Source: Gambelia wislizenii (Eukaryota > Chordata > Lepidosauria > Squamata > Crotaphytidae). From it: a stretch of 64,000 nt of DNA. Shown here piece after piece: positions 55,701 to 59,334 of the stretch. Each line of letters starts with the position of its first letter. The first letter of the stretch is position 1. The DNA lies in assembly GCA_030847615.1 (NCBI GenBank), contig JAUMIR010000002.1:197515809-197579808 (forward strand), read 5' to 3'. The position numbers and the translations under genes are program-made. The notes below the pieces were generated by a model. It had not been told where the DNA came from. It made no database searches and saw only the letters and a program-made list of their open reading frames with translations.

Positions 55701-56527
55701 AGGGGATGTCAATGGAAGGGTCGCGGCCAGCTGCACCTGCTGAGCCGGGGACACTGAAGGCTAGCCTGGTAGCAACTCCAGGTCAGTCCACCCTGTTCAT
55801 TGTATTGGAGATTAAATGAATGATTAATTTGATGAATTGTTTGAGCCTCTGACATCTGCCCTTGATTGACAAAGACCAGGCTACAGGTTTTGCAGGAAAA
55901 GAATTGTAAACCCATTATATTAAATGGCAAGTACCCCATTTCCCCCCAGGAAGATTGTCCTAGAAAGGGGCACCTTCTACACTTGAAAGAGTTGAAGGAA
56001 AGAATATAATTAATATTTTATTTATTTATTTATTTATTTATACCCTGCTCTTCAGCCACAAGGCTATCAGAACGGCTTACAAATTGTTTTAAGCAATAGC
56101 AATTTACATATCTACACTGCAAGAAGCAGCTTCCAATGTGTGTTAGCTAATTGCCCCCACAAGCTGGGTACTCATTTTACCGACCTACGAAAGGATAGAG
56201 GGCTGAGTGAACCTTGGAGCCCTCTGGAATCGAACTTGCAATGTGGTGACTTGCAGTACTGGCATTTGACCACTGTGCCACCAGGGAAGGATCACCTCTT
56301 CAGATATTATCTTTTTTTAGATCTTTTAAATTATCTTACTGACCTCCCCAGGCCTTGCTCAGTTTCATCCTAATGCTGTCTCTCAAAATCCAGGCATTGA
56401 CAAACTCACAGAGAAATCCCAAGTGTCAGAGGATGGGACAATGCGCTCGCTGGAGCCAGAGTCCTTACAGTCTCCAGCAGAAGGCAGCCCCCCTGGCATT
56501 GTCAGCGATACGGAATCTTGGAGTGGG
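10706..56527 (+). CDS. HID1: HID1, partial gene: exons 2-15 joined
   Basis: This is the HID1 gene, a peripheral membrane protein of the medial/trans-Golgi that in animals supports dense-core vesicle biogenesis and peptide-hormone sorting. Fourteen exons (10706-10855, 22970-23140, 28618-28731, 41736-41842, 42561-42677, 44391-44613, 48487-48543, 48637-48777, 50244-50334, 52576-52727, 52899-52977, 54266-54430, 55554-55781, 56394-56527) translate in one continuous frame, with matching phases at every junction and GT-AG introns. The product aligns closely, from memory, to human HID1 (788 residues) from about residue 23 to 665. The first coding exon (about 22 codons, with the N-myristoylation site) and the C-terminal exons are absent from the window. 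No stop or frameshift lies in any exon, so the gene looks functional. Introns range from 93 bp to about 13 kb and are packed with transposons. The family assignment is very secure; exon numbers are inferred from the human protein. Confidence 0.96.
11279..11571. repeat. Hairpin MITE, copy 1
   Basis: About 293 bp with long inverted arms: GGCAGCCAGAAGCTTCTGCC near the left matches the inverse of GAACCTTCTGGCTGCCCTGT near the right, and CTTACTGCATGATGTCATCG matches the inverse of GATGACATCATGCGATAGGG. A second copy is at 58437-58721. It has no coding capacity. Confidence 0.85.
11717..11984 (+). mobile_element. CR1 LINE 3' end with nested L2 tail
   Basis: The CR1 3' end (GGTTTTTAAACAGGCTGG, GGGTTGGACTGGATGGCCCT) is split at about 11765-11850 by a piece with GTAAGCCGCCCCAATTGCGT, an L2-type 3' end with an (AAT)n tail. 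This CR1 copy ends CTATGTTCTATAAGTAGTAC, shared with the copy inside the L1 at 18730-18842. Confidence 0.75.
11815..11840. repeat. (AAT)n microsatellite
   Basis: A run of eight or nine AAT units forms the tail of the nested L2 fragment. Confidence 0.9.
15549..16536. mobile_element. Tigger-like MITE carrying a minisatellite
   Basis: Termini CAGTTGTGCCTCCACATTCG and the inverse of CGAATGTGAAGGGATGACTG are flanked by TA (15547-15548, 16537-16538). The arms (GGCATTCGCGGTTTTG and TTTGCGGATTTTTCACATTC) match the other Tigger-like MITEs here, but about 750 bp of GC-rich tandem repeat replaces the normal centre. It interrupts the L1 C-terminal reading frame, so it inserted after the L1. Confidence 0.9.
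15641..16485. repeat. GC-rich 74-bp minisatellite, about 11-12 units
   Basis: Units begin GAGGCCCCATGAAGGCCTGG and contain GGCGATCATGGGGCCTCCGG. The period is 74 bp over the well-preserved units 16000-16365; the left units (15641-15995) have diverged and vary in length. Since 74 is not a multiple of three, each unit shifts frame, producing Gly/Pro/Arg-rich open frames on both strands that are not genes. Two short palindromes (CTCCGG...CCGGAG) recur per unit. Confidence 0.93.
17345..17785 (-). mobile_element. L2 LINE 3' end inside the L1
   Basis: The minus-strand translation ends in the L2 C-terminus ([30 protein letters not shown]), followed by a 3' UTR ending CCGATTGTTTTAACAGAGGG and GCGGGGTATAAATAA, then a short repeated ATTAGT tail. 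The same 3' end occurs at 40110-40332. Confidence 0.78.
17595..18730 (-). pseudogene. L1 ORF2p reverse transcriptase, fused to L2 tail
   Basis: The L1 reverse transcriptase is clear: [75 protein letters not shown] and the catalytic SLFADDTLL. At about 17785 the frame runs without a stop into an inserted L2 3' end ([34 protein letters not shown]), so the 404-residue reading frame is an accidental chimera. Upstream, the CR1 tail at 18730-18842 supplies its first about 30 residues. Confidence 0.88.
18730..18842 (+). mobile_element. CR1 3' end inside the L1
   Basis: It contains CTGTCGGGAATGCTTTGCTT, GGGGGTTGGACTGAATGGCC and the tail CTATGTTCTATAAGTAGTAC, in the opposite orientation to the host L1. 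It matches 11865-11984 closely, so the two are probably recent copies of one subfamily. Confidence 0.82.
19059..20290 (-). pseudogene. L1 ORF2p endonuclease domain
   Basis: The apurinic-type endonuclease of L1 ORF2p. The N-terminal block LTLNVHGLG and DIIFLQETH (catalytic Asn and Glu) lies in 19769-20290. A frameshift near 19770-19800 moves to 19059-19772, which has [17 protein letters not shown] and VTDHALV, the catalytic Asp/Asn and terminal SDH-type box. All catalytic blocks are recognisable. The ORF2 start is probably the Met at KLKILTLNV, preceded by VNK, not the upstream Met at 20290. Confidence 0.88.
20425..21438 (-). pseudogene. L1 ORF1p, one in-frame stop
   Basis: ORF1 encodes the L1 RNA-binding chaperone. 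The frame is continuous over 1014 bp except for one TAG at 20938-20940. The N-terminal half (20938-21438) is charged with a predicted coiled coil ([37 protein letters not shown]). The C-terminal half (20425-20931) carries the RRM and C-terminal domain: [20 protein letters not shown] and [20 protein letters not shown]. Length (337 codons) matches vertebrate L1 ORF1p. Only the stop would abolish a full protein. Confidence 0.9.
21935..22026 (+). mobile_element. Short LINE tail with long (AG)n
   Basis: The 3' end of the LINE at 9533-10023 (GCGCAGGATGAGTCCTTCCT, TTTGTTTGTGAAGAAAAACC) followed by about 40 bp of (AG)n. The flanks GTTATCC at 21928-21934 and 22027-22033 look like a 7-bp target duplication. 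Confidence 0.8.
22970..23140 (+). CDS. HID1: HID1 exon 3 (57 codons)
   Basis: The exon starts [11 protein letters not shown] and ends TVPGAGRGG, phase 0 at both ends. The acceptor is TTGTTCCAG and the donor GTATGT. It contains the highly conserved segment [11 protein letters not shown]. The intron before it is about 12.1 kb and holds the full-length L1. Confidence 0.95.
24074..24520 (-). mobile_element. CR1 LINE 3' end fragment
   Basis: The minus strand encodes [20 protein letters not shown] and [18 protein letters not shown], as at 31302-31595, and ends in a degraded ATGATTCTA tail. Several stops break it. Confidence 0.88.
25762..25991 (+). repeat. Tigger-like MITE (subfamily A)
   Basis: A complete 230-bp copy with termini CAGTTGTTC and GGACAACTG between TA dinucleotides, and the same interior as 10266-10494. 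Confidence 0.88.
27200..27395 (+). mobile_element. Old CR1 LINE 3' end fragment
   Basis: It keeps TCTCCTTCTTTGGAAAGTTT, ACCTGTCAGGGATGCTCTAG and AGGTTGGATTAGATTACCC, and a decayed ATTCC...TCTGT end. More diverged than the other copies. Confidence 0.65.
27915..28134 (+). repeat. Tigger-like MITE, right end lost
   Basis: Left terminus CAGTTGTCCCTCCATATCC after TA at 27913-27914. The interior is as in subfamily A. The right terminus stops at about CCAGTGAATGTGAAG and lacks the ACAACTG end. Confidence 0.85.
28618..28731 (+). CDS. HID1: HID1 exon 4 (38 codons)
   Basis: The exon starts [14 protein letters not shown] and ends VQSHRKNNV, phase 0 at both ends, with acceptor TTTGCAG and donor GTAAGT. 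The acidic run and [12 protein letters not shown] match HID1. Frame 0 stays open through the donor into a CR1 endonuclease inserted just downstream (see findings). Confidence 0.95.
28800..31676 (+). mobile_element. Long CR1 LINE
   Basis: A CR1 copy of about 2.9 kb in the same orientation as HID1. It starts inside the endonuclease and ends in CTCTATGATTCTATGATTCT, the CR1-type octamer tail. Pieces in order: endonuclease (28840-29405), linker (29347-30230), reverse transcriptase (30250-31131), C-terminus (31302-31595). At least five frame breaks or stops (for example TAG at 31281 region and TGA at 30228-30230) make it inactive. Upstream sequence to a full 4.5 kb element is missing, typical of 5' truncation. 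Confidence 0.92.
28840..31595 (+). pseudogene. CR1 ORF2 (endonuclease-RT), disrupted
   Basis: Endonuclease blocks: [31 protein letters not shown] and [16 protein letters not shown] (the last with the GDFNY-type Asp, here S for N). Reverse transcriptase blocks: [40 protein letters not shown] and the catalytic [10 protein letters not shown] (about 30792-30821). These are followed by [20 protein letters not shown] and SRSRE, as in CR1. Frameshifts separate the parts at about 29110-29180, 29400, 29590-29640, 29935, 30235-30490 and 31130-31300. Confidence 0.9.
31945..32970. mobile_element. Nonautonomous DNA transposon, about 1.0 kb
   Basis: The left end GGGGCCGGTTCCACGACAGG and the inverse of the right end CCGTGTAAACGAGCCC are imperfect inverted repeats. 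TAA occurs outside both (left TAAGGGG, right CCCTAAG), as in the 3-bp target duplication of PIF/Harbinger elements. The interior has no transposase; its open frames are composition artefacts. Related to 37346-37921 and 56633-57273. Confidence 0.6.
33434..33733. repeat. Large imperfect hairpin with third partial copy
   Basis: Arms of about 100 bp: 33434-33536 (CTTATCAAAAAGGAACCATC, GCAAGAGCTTAGCCTGG) and the inverse at 33629-33733, with a loop of about 90 bp. A third, direct partial arm (AAAAAAGGAACCATCCCCTT) follows at 33758-33812. It sits between GTTATCCACGGGTCATTG and GATTTATCCATGGTTCATAT, probably the two halves of an older MITE (about 33388-34005). Confidence 0.8.
33995..34105 (+). repeat. 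L2-like LINE/SINE tail
   Basis: GTTTTATATTGTAAGCCATC followed by AAAAGGTGGAATAGAAATGC and (AAAT)n resembles the 3' end of reptile L2 elements and SINEs that share it. Confidence 0.5.
34847..35067 (-). repeat. 5S rRNA-derived SINE, reversed
   Basis: Inverse of the SINE at 697-928: CA-rich tail side at the left (TGTGCCTTCAAGTTGCCTGT), then AATACTCAAAGGTGGTTTTC, then 5S sequence (CTAACCAATACTGATCCCGC, TAGCTTCTAAGATCAGATGG). Its 5' end continues after the MITE at 35068-35242. Confidence 0.85.
35068..35242. repeat. hAT-like MITE with 8-bp TSD
   Basis: Termini CAGCCTTTCTCAACC and the inverse of GGTTGAGAAACCCTG. The flanks CTTTAGAT (35060-35067) and CTTTAGAG (35243-35250) give an 8-bp target duplication with one mismatch, as expected of hAT elements. 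It is inserted in the 5S part of the SINE to its left. Confidence 0.82.
36900..36940 (+). repeat. Tigger-like MITE right-end fragment
   Basis: GGAACCAAACCCCAGAGAAT and GGGTCCACTG followed by TA match the right end of the subfamily A MITEs. The rest of the element is absent. Confidence 0.6.
37346..37921. mobile_element. Nonautonomous DNA transposon
   Basis: Left GGTCAGCTACATGGGAGAAT and the inverse of right GCCATGTAGTCAACC are imperfect inverted repeats. The interior block ending CCCCTCCTTCTGAATATCAT is shared with 31945-32970 and 56633-57273. A GT-repeat lies inside at 37494-37523. Confidence 0.55.
37494..37523. repeat. (GT)n microsatellite
   Basis: About 30 bp of GT with one A interruption. 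Confidence 0.9.
38680..38960 (+). repeat. Tigger-like MITE (subfamily B)
   Basis: Left AGTAGGACCCCCATATCC and right GGATACAGGGGTCCTACTG are close inverted repeats. The interior contains an imperfect palindrome around CCATAGAGTCTTCC and GGCAACTCTATGGTATT. Confidence 0.85.
39535..40120. mobile_element. Nonautonomous DNA element, partial
   Basis: The left end GGGGTTGTCTAAATGGTGAA and interior blocks (AAGCCTTTGTGGCTTTTCCT, CCATGTTGGATTTTTGCCTT, GCGAGCAATCGCTAAGG) match the element at 51525-52131. The right terminus is missing where the L2 tail begins. Confidence 0.6.
40110..40332 (+). mobile_element. L2 LINE 3' end
   Basis: AT-rich 3' UTR ending TGCTGCCCCGATCCTGATGG and GAGAGGCGGGATATAAATTC, followed by a (TTC)n tail (40306-40332). 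Same 3' end as 17345-17785 in reverse. Confidence 0.7.
40306..40332. repeat. (TTC)n microsatellite
   Basis: Nine TTC units at the end of the L2 tail. Confidence 0.9.
40627..41424 (-). mobile_element. 5'-truncated LINE insertion, 11-bp TSD
   Basis: The largest copy (798 bp) of the LINE family at 9533-10023, between duplications CACAGGAAATC (40616-40626 and 41425-41435). Minus-strand pieces 41227-41427 ([39 protein letters not shown]) and 40672-41139 ([16 protein letters not shown]) are the connection and C-terminal parts of an endonuclease-reverse transcriptase. A frame break and stop lie between them at about 41140-41225. Confidence 0.9.
41736..41842 (+). CDS. HID1: HID1 exon 5 (ends phase 2)
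   Basis: The exon encodes [12 protein letters not shown] followed by [18 protein letters not shown] and IHDLN, ending with two bases of an Arg codon completed by exon 6. The acceptor is TTTTCCAG and the donor GTGAGA. The start of the exon is the less conserved part of the protein. Confidence 0.95.
41843..42560. other. HID1: HID1 intron 5: content
   Basis: 717 bp with no repeat that I recognise. It ends in a T-rich pyrimidine tract before exon 6. Confidence 0.6.
42561..42677 (+). CDS. HID1: HID1 exon 6
   Basis: The first base completes the Arg codon from exon 5. The exon then encodes [19 protein letters not shown] and [12 protein letters not shown], and again ends with two bases of an Arg codon. 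The acceptor is a T-run plus CCAG and the donor is GTGAGC. Confidence 0.95.
42678..44390. other. HID1: HID1 intron 6: content
   Basis: AT-rich DNA with one (AAAG)n microsatellite at 43731-43789. No gene or named repeat is otherwise seen. Confidence 0.65.
43731..43789. repeat. (AAAG)n microsatellite
   Basis: Nearly perfect run of about 14 AAAG units, 59 bp. The Lys/Arg/Glu-rich open frame across it is an artefact. Confidence 0.97.
44391..44613 (+). CDS. HID1: HID1 exon 7
   Basis: The exon encodes [20 protein letters not shown], then the very conserved [19 protein letters not shown], then the acidic/Thr-rich end [12 protein letters not shown]. Acceptor CTCTTTCAG, donor GTGAGT. A C9 run lies about 40 bp upstream of the acceptor. 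Confidence 0.95.
45099..45353 (-). repeat. Tigger-like MITE (subfamily A), reversed
   Basis: Termini CAGTGGGCCCTC and GGAGGTCCGACTG between TA dinucleotides. The interior AAACGGTGTCCTTTATATAA is the inverse of the subfamily A block. Confidence 0.85.
46165..46377 (-). repeat. tRNA-derived SINE, reversed
   Basis: The minus strand starts with a tRNA-like head (CCCTGGTGGTGCAGTGGTTA as A box; GAGTTCAATCCCAGAGAG as B box), then GGTTGATTCAGCCTTCCATC and GGTACCCAGCTTG-type body, shared with 56007-56290. This head and body are common in squamate tRNA SINEs. Confidence 0.82.
47020..47165. repeat. Old palindromic MITE
   Basis: GGATTACCACTCCTACAATC on the left and TTCTGGGAGTTGAAATCTAA on the right are inverse, decayed arms of a common amniote foldback element. 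Confidence 0.5.
47462..48009 (+). mobile_element. CR1 LINE 3' end (548 bp)
   Basis: It aligns with 31130-31676 of the long CR1 throughout: TGCTTTGGTCAGACCTCACC, then GGGCAAGCTTGTTTTCT-like and CCTAAACATTAGGAAGAACT blocks, ending CCTATGATTCTATGATTCTA. Small deletions break the reading frame. Confidence 0.92.
48487..48543 (+). CDS. HID1: HID1 exon 8 (19 codons)
   Basis: This small exon encodes [19 protein letters not shown], phase 0 at both ends, with acceptor GATGCAG and donor GTAAGG. It is too short to appear as an open reading frame on its own. Only 93 bp separate it from the next exon. Confidence 0.93.
48544..48636 (+). other. HID1: HID1 intron 8 (93 bp)
   Basis: Shortest intron in the window; GTAAGG...TTGTTAG, with no repeat inside. 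Confidence 0.9.
48637..48777 (+). CDS. HID1: HID1 exon 9 (47 codons)
   Basis: The exon encodes [19 protein letters not shown] and ends [11 protein letters not shown], phase 0 at both ends. Acceptor TTGTTAG, donor GTACTT. The donor is weaker than the others (+3 A, +4 C, +5 T). Confidence 0.94.
48778..50243. other. HID1: HID1 intron 9: content
   Basis: It contains a TIR-bounded DNA element (49349-50030). The rest, 48778-49348 and 50031-50243, shows nothing recognisable. Confidence 0.7.
49349..50030. mobile_element. Nonautonomous DNA transposon with ACCGTATATTC ends
   Basis: The left end ACCGTATATTCCTGCATACA and the inverse of the right end (GTCTTATGCGCC ... ACGCCAGAATATACGGT) form an imperfect 30-45-bp terminal inverted repeat over about 680 bp. 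A short (TG)n and a tandem GGCTGGCT repeat (about 49891-49945) lie inside. No transposase is visible and the superfamily is unknown to me. Confidence 0.75.
50244..50334 (+). CDS. HID1: HID1 exon 10
   Basis: The exon encodes [20 protein letters not shown] and ends LNDARADQ plus one base of a Ser codon. Acceptor CTTTTCAG, donor GTAAGT. Confidence 0.94.
50565..50785 (-). repeat. tRNA-derived SINE, second type, reversed
   Basis: The minus-strand head AGTGTGGTGTAGTGGGTTGA and GGATTCGAATCTC are tRNA A- and B-box-like. The tail AGTCAGAGTTGACTTGAAAG differs from the SINE at 46165-46377. Confidence 0.75.
50780..50998. repeat. Palindromic MITE
   Basis: Left arm TGCAGAAATAATGCAGTTTG and AATTCTGGGATTTGTAGG are repeated inverted on the right (CCCAGGATTCCATAGGATGG, CAAACTGCATTATTTCTGCA). 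The arms of about 85 bp are separated by about 35 bp. Confidence 0.88.
51525..52131. mobile_element. Nonautonomous DNA element, about 0.6 kb
   Basis: Left AGGTTGTCCAAACGG and the inverse of right CTTGTAGACAAGCCC are imperfect inverted repeats with ATAG on both sides (51521-51524, 52132-52135). An internal perfect palindrome TCGCCTTAGTGATCACTAAG with GCGA follows. It is related to 39535-40120. Confidence 0.62.
52560..52575 (+). promoter_or_regulatory. C-only polypyrimidine tract before exon 11
   Basis: The acceptor of exon 11 is preceded by a run of about 12 C bases then GCAG, with T-rich sequence only upstream of it (TCACCACTGCTT). The other HID1 acceptors here have mixed T/C tracts. Confidence 0.7.
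52576..52727 (+). CDS. HID1: HID1 exon 11
   Basis: The exon completes the split Ser codon, then encodes [20 protein letters not shown] and ends GTHADLLII at phase 0. The hydrophobic stretch IGVFILLLL is conserved in HID1. The acceptor pyrimidine tract is an unbroken run of C ending CGCAG; the donor is GTAAGT. Confidence 0.95.
52728..52898 (+). other. HID1: HID1 intron 11 (171 bp)
   Basis: Short intron, GTAAGT...CTCTAG, with no repeat seen. Confidence 0.9.
52899..52977 (+). CDS. HID1: HID1 exon 12
   Basis: The exon encodes [19 protein letters not shown] then LLTIIVN, with one base of a Val codon at the end. Acceptor TACTCTAG, donor GTAAGT. The preceding intron is only 171 bp. Confidence 0.94.
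52978..54265. other. HID1: HID1 intron 12: content
   Basis: 1.3 kb of AT-rich DNA with no named element. The reading frames in it (for example 53694-53882) have no recognisable product. Confidence 0.6.
54266..54430 (+). CDS. HID1: HID1 exon 13
   Basis: The exon encodes [20 protein letters not shown], then [19 protein letters not shown] and ends NNIIQYQFD plus one base of Gly. Acceptor TTTCTCCAG, donor GTGAGT. It is one of the most conserved parts of the protein. Confidence 0.95.
54431..55553. other. HID1: HID1 intron 13: content
   Basis: 1.1 kb with no repeat that I recognise. It ends in a T/C-rich tract before exon 14. The frame 55238-55819 is exon 14 extended upstream into intron sequence. 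Confidence 0.65.
55554..55781 (+). CDS. HID1: HID1 exon 14
   Basis: The exon encodes [20 protein letters not shown], a basic segment QRKKKAPEP, a Ser-rich segment with [19 protein letters not shown], and ends SLVATP plus one base of Gly. Acceptor CCCCAG, donor GTCAGT. This is where the folded domain gives way to the variable, probably disordered linker of HID1. Confidence 0.95.
55782..56393. other. HID1: HID1 intron 14: content
   Basis: Mostly occupied by the reversed tRNA SINE at 56007-56290; the rest is short and unremarkable. Confidence 0.7.
56007..56290 (-). repeat. tRNA-derived SINE, reversed, near full length
   Basis: Same family as 46165-46377 but longer: the minus-strand head CCCTGGTGGCACAGTGGTCA, body with GGTAAAATGAGTACCCAGCT, and 3' tail of (TAAA)n (56012-56042 on the + strand as TTTA repeats). 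Confidence 0.86.
56394..56527 (+). CDS. HID1: HID1 exon 15 (last found)
   Basis: The exon encodes [20 protein letters not shown] followed by an acidic, Pro/Ser-rich linker ending SDTESWSG, phase 0. Acceptor AATCCAG, donor GTAAGA. The first 20 residues match human HID1; the rest is the fast-evolving linker. The C-terminal exons were not found in the remaining 7.4 kb, so they probably lie beyond the DIRS element. Confidence 0.92.
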
Positions 56528-56542
56528 GTAAGACTATATATA

Positions 56543-56630
56543 GCTGTAGGCTATATTTCAGAGTAAGGAACTGGCAAAACCACCTTTGAGTATTCCTTGC
56601 CTAAGAATGCCCTGTGAAATTCATGAGGTC
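56543..56630 (+). repeat. 5S SINE fragment
   Basis: CTGTAGGCT (5S 3' end) followed by AAGGAACTGGCAAAACCACC and GAGTATTCCTTGCCTAAGAA, as in 697-928. The 5' half is missing and the right side abuts another element. Confidence 0.8.
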
Positions 56631-56632
56631 TC

Positions 56633-57273
56633 CAGGGGCTCAGCTAAACGGGAGAATTAATTGCAAAAAATAGCGCCATTACATCACTATTGCAGCAGTG
56701 TACATTTGTCCCCACAAATTATTCGCAAGATCGCTGGCATGGGAAGCTATCCGAGTTTGCAGTTCACACAGAGCATGCCTGTGAGAAAAGATGGTGGCCG
56801 CGAGTGAATTATCTGCCTTATTATCTCCCGAAAAGCTCCCTCCGTCCCCCCTCTTTTTTTGCTATTCAATGACAGATCTGGAAGAGCAATCTTCTGCTTA
56901 CAAACTTTTTTTTTTTGGCTCTGCCACTTGAAAATAGCACTTGATTGTGTGCTTGATTGTGTTCCTGAAAATAACAATGGTGGTTCCAACTTCTTCGTCA
57001 CCAGCAAGGCCGCCCCCATGCACATTCCACCAATCATGTTTTGACTTCCTGGATGTGCCCCAATTCGAATTGGTTGTTCAGACATCCTATTATGTGCATT
57101 TTTGCATACTTTAAAAAAAAAAAGATCACGAGAAACAGTGAAAGCTGTAATTGCAAACTACTTGGAGTTTTCAGTCCCCCTCCTTCTCAATATGGTGAAT
57201 CCTGGCAGGAGCTCATCTGGACAAAAGGTATTCTGCCCGTATTCTTTGAGGATTTTTTTTGTGGTCTAAACAA
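56633..57273. mobile_element. Nonautonomous DNA transposon
   Basis: Left GGGGCTCAGCTAAACGGGAG and right TTGTGGTCTAAACAACCACC are weak inverted repeats. The interior shares CCCCCTCCTTCTCAATATGG and ATTCTTTGAGGATTTTTTTT with 31945-32970. Confidence 0.55.
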
Positions 57274-57438
57274 CCACCAGAAGTCAACAGGCAGCTTGAA
57301 GGCACCCCCCCCACACACAAGACTGCTTGCTATTCTTCAACAGGGATGGACAAGTTGTTTCACTTTCCCTGATATTTGAATTTTAACAAGCACAAGTTAG
57401 TTCCATCCCTTTTCTACATCAGTTTGCAAGCTTAAGAA

Positions 57439-57567
57439 GTGTACATATTTTTGTATGCAATTTCCCCTAATATACATTTTTGCAAGGATTTCCCTCTAAT
57501 ATATGCCTTTTTTGTATTTAGGCCTGCTGTTGTATATATGTTTCCCTTATATATGCATTTTTTGCTC
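57439..57567 (+). repeat. Degenerate ATATATGC-type tandem repeat
   Basis: Three or four diverged units of about 30 bp contain CCCTAATATA or CCCTTATATATGCATTTTT. Low confidence in the unit length. Confidence 0.45.
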
Positions 57568-58436
57568 AGAGAACTGTGTTACTATTGGGAGAAGTGTGGG
57601 AAAAAAGTAAAAAAGTGTTCTGTTTCCCATATTAGGAAAGTCCAAATTAATTACAGATCGTATTAAAATGTAAACTGAACTAATTCTACTTCATCTCTTC
57701 TGTAGTTAATCGTTGAGAATGCAGATTTTGAATCATTCAGAACAGCATCTGTTGCTGTACTGGATGCTTCTTACTTAGGCAGCCTAAGAACTTCATTGCC
57801 CTTGGAGTTAAATCCACTAAATGCAGAAAATTGAGTAATCCAAACTGGGCTGGGGCTCTAATGTATGCTACAGTTTTCTCATCCATGACAAAGTCATGGA
57901 GTTTCAGATTCTGTTAGTAAGCTCAGACGATTTCTCCTTATCAATGAGAACCATGCAGCAAGTATATCTGTTTGGGTCACTGCTTGCAATGGAACTATGC
58001 TGCAGTAACCTTTTAATGTGTCACTGGGGTGGATTCTCATGCTCTGGCGATTGGAGGAGGCACGAGTGGGACCCAACACAGATCGGTTGATTGATTTGTT
58101 TTTAGAAACTTTATTGGACACTGTACTAGTTTCTCAGCCTATGTATCATACAGTTATTATAATATAAATAATGCAGGATTGCATTATTGCTTTACAGCAA
58201 CAATAAATAAATCCTGGAAGCAATAAAACTGTGGACTTAGGACATCCTGTGTCTTGTTTGTTTTTCCAGATAAGCAGCATTAAAATTCTGTTGATATAGA
58301 GATCTAGTTAGTGTTTTTGAAGATTAATTATATGAATGAGGATTTTTGGGCCTGTCTAGATTGAAGCACTTGCATCTGGATGCTAAACTATAGCTTTGTC
58401 TTACTAAAATGGCTTATGGGGGCTTAGAGGCTTACT

Positions 58437-58721
58437 GCATGCTGAAGTAAAGTTCAGCAGCCAGAAAGTTCCACTTTCCATGCTACCTTACTGCATGACG
58501 TTGTTGTTCTTCCAGTGTTCTGCTGTGCTGGTCCCGTGGGAGACAGAGGAAAAACCATGTCTTTTTACTAATGGGTTTTTCTGGCTAGCAAAAAGATGCG
58601 GTCTTACCTCTGTCTCCCACAGGACTGCAATGGCAGAACGACGACGTCATGCAGTAAGGCTTCATGGAAAAAGGAACCTTCTGGCTGCCTTGCTGCTTTA
58701 CTTCAGTGTGCTGTAAGCCTC
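58437..58721. repeat. Hairpin MITE, copy 2
   Basis: About 285 bp; the left arm (GAGGCTTACTGCATGCTGAA, CTTACTGCATGACGTTGTTG, GTGGGAGACAGAGGAAAAAC) is the inverse of the right (TCTGTCTCCCACAGGACTGC, CGACGACGTCATGCAGTAAG, TGTGCTGTAAGCCTC). Arms of about 130 bp. Same family as 11279-11571. Confidence 0.88.
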
Positions 58722-59085
58722 TTTAATACAGGATGAAGGGTGATATAATAAGCATGGAGAATTACACAGAACATGTAATGGCTGAAAGTCTCCTAGTAAT
58801 ATATTTAGTTTTATATAATTAACAAACCAATATAGGACAGATGTTAAGACACATCTGTAAGTGTTCACCCTAAATATGAGAATTTCAAGAAAAACTGCCA
58901 GAATGAATGTCAAAAGAGTATATTGGAGGGGAAAGAACAATTTTAATATCTTCTTCGTAGTCTCTGTGAATCACACAGCTGGGTTACTCCTGCGCTTGCG
59001 CAGAGCATCAGAAGCTTCTGGAATCGCTAGGCAGAATGTGCTTTGATACATTTTTGGCAGTAACTCTGCCCCCACTAACAGTCCC

Positions 59086-59092
59086 TTATAAG
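59086..59092 (+). promoter_or_regulatory. TATA-like box in DIRS leader
   Basis: TTATAAG lies about 255 bp upstream of the gag-like start, within CCCTTATAAGGCACTC. A retrotransposon promoter here is plausible but only inferred. Confidence 0.3.
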
Positions 59093-59334
59093 GCACTCCC
59101 GCCTAATTCCCCTCAGTTCCTTTCTTTCCGCCATGTTAGCAACTTGAAGGAACCTTCGTTTGCTAGCTTTTCTCTCTTTCACTTTCGATTTGACTTGGAT
59201 TTGACTTGGCTTGAATTTTTGACTACGATTTTCTCTCACTCCCTTGGATTTGGCTTTTTACCTCTGAATTTCGGTGTTGACCTGGACTGATTTCGACTAC
59301 TCTCTGTGTTTCTCCCTTTGGATTTGGCGACTCT

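Noticed and set aside
55238..55819. 193-residue frame as a separate gene
   Set aside because: Its second half is HID1 exon 14; the first half is intron sequence including the pyrimidine tract.
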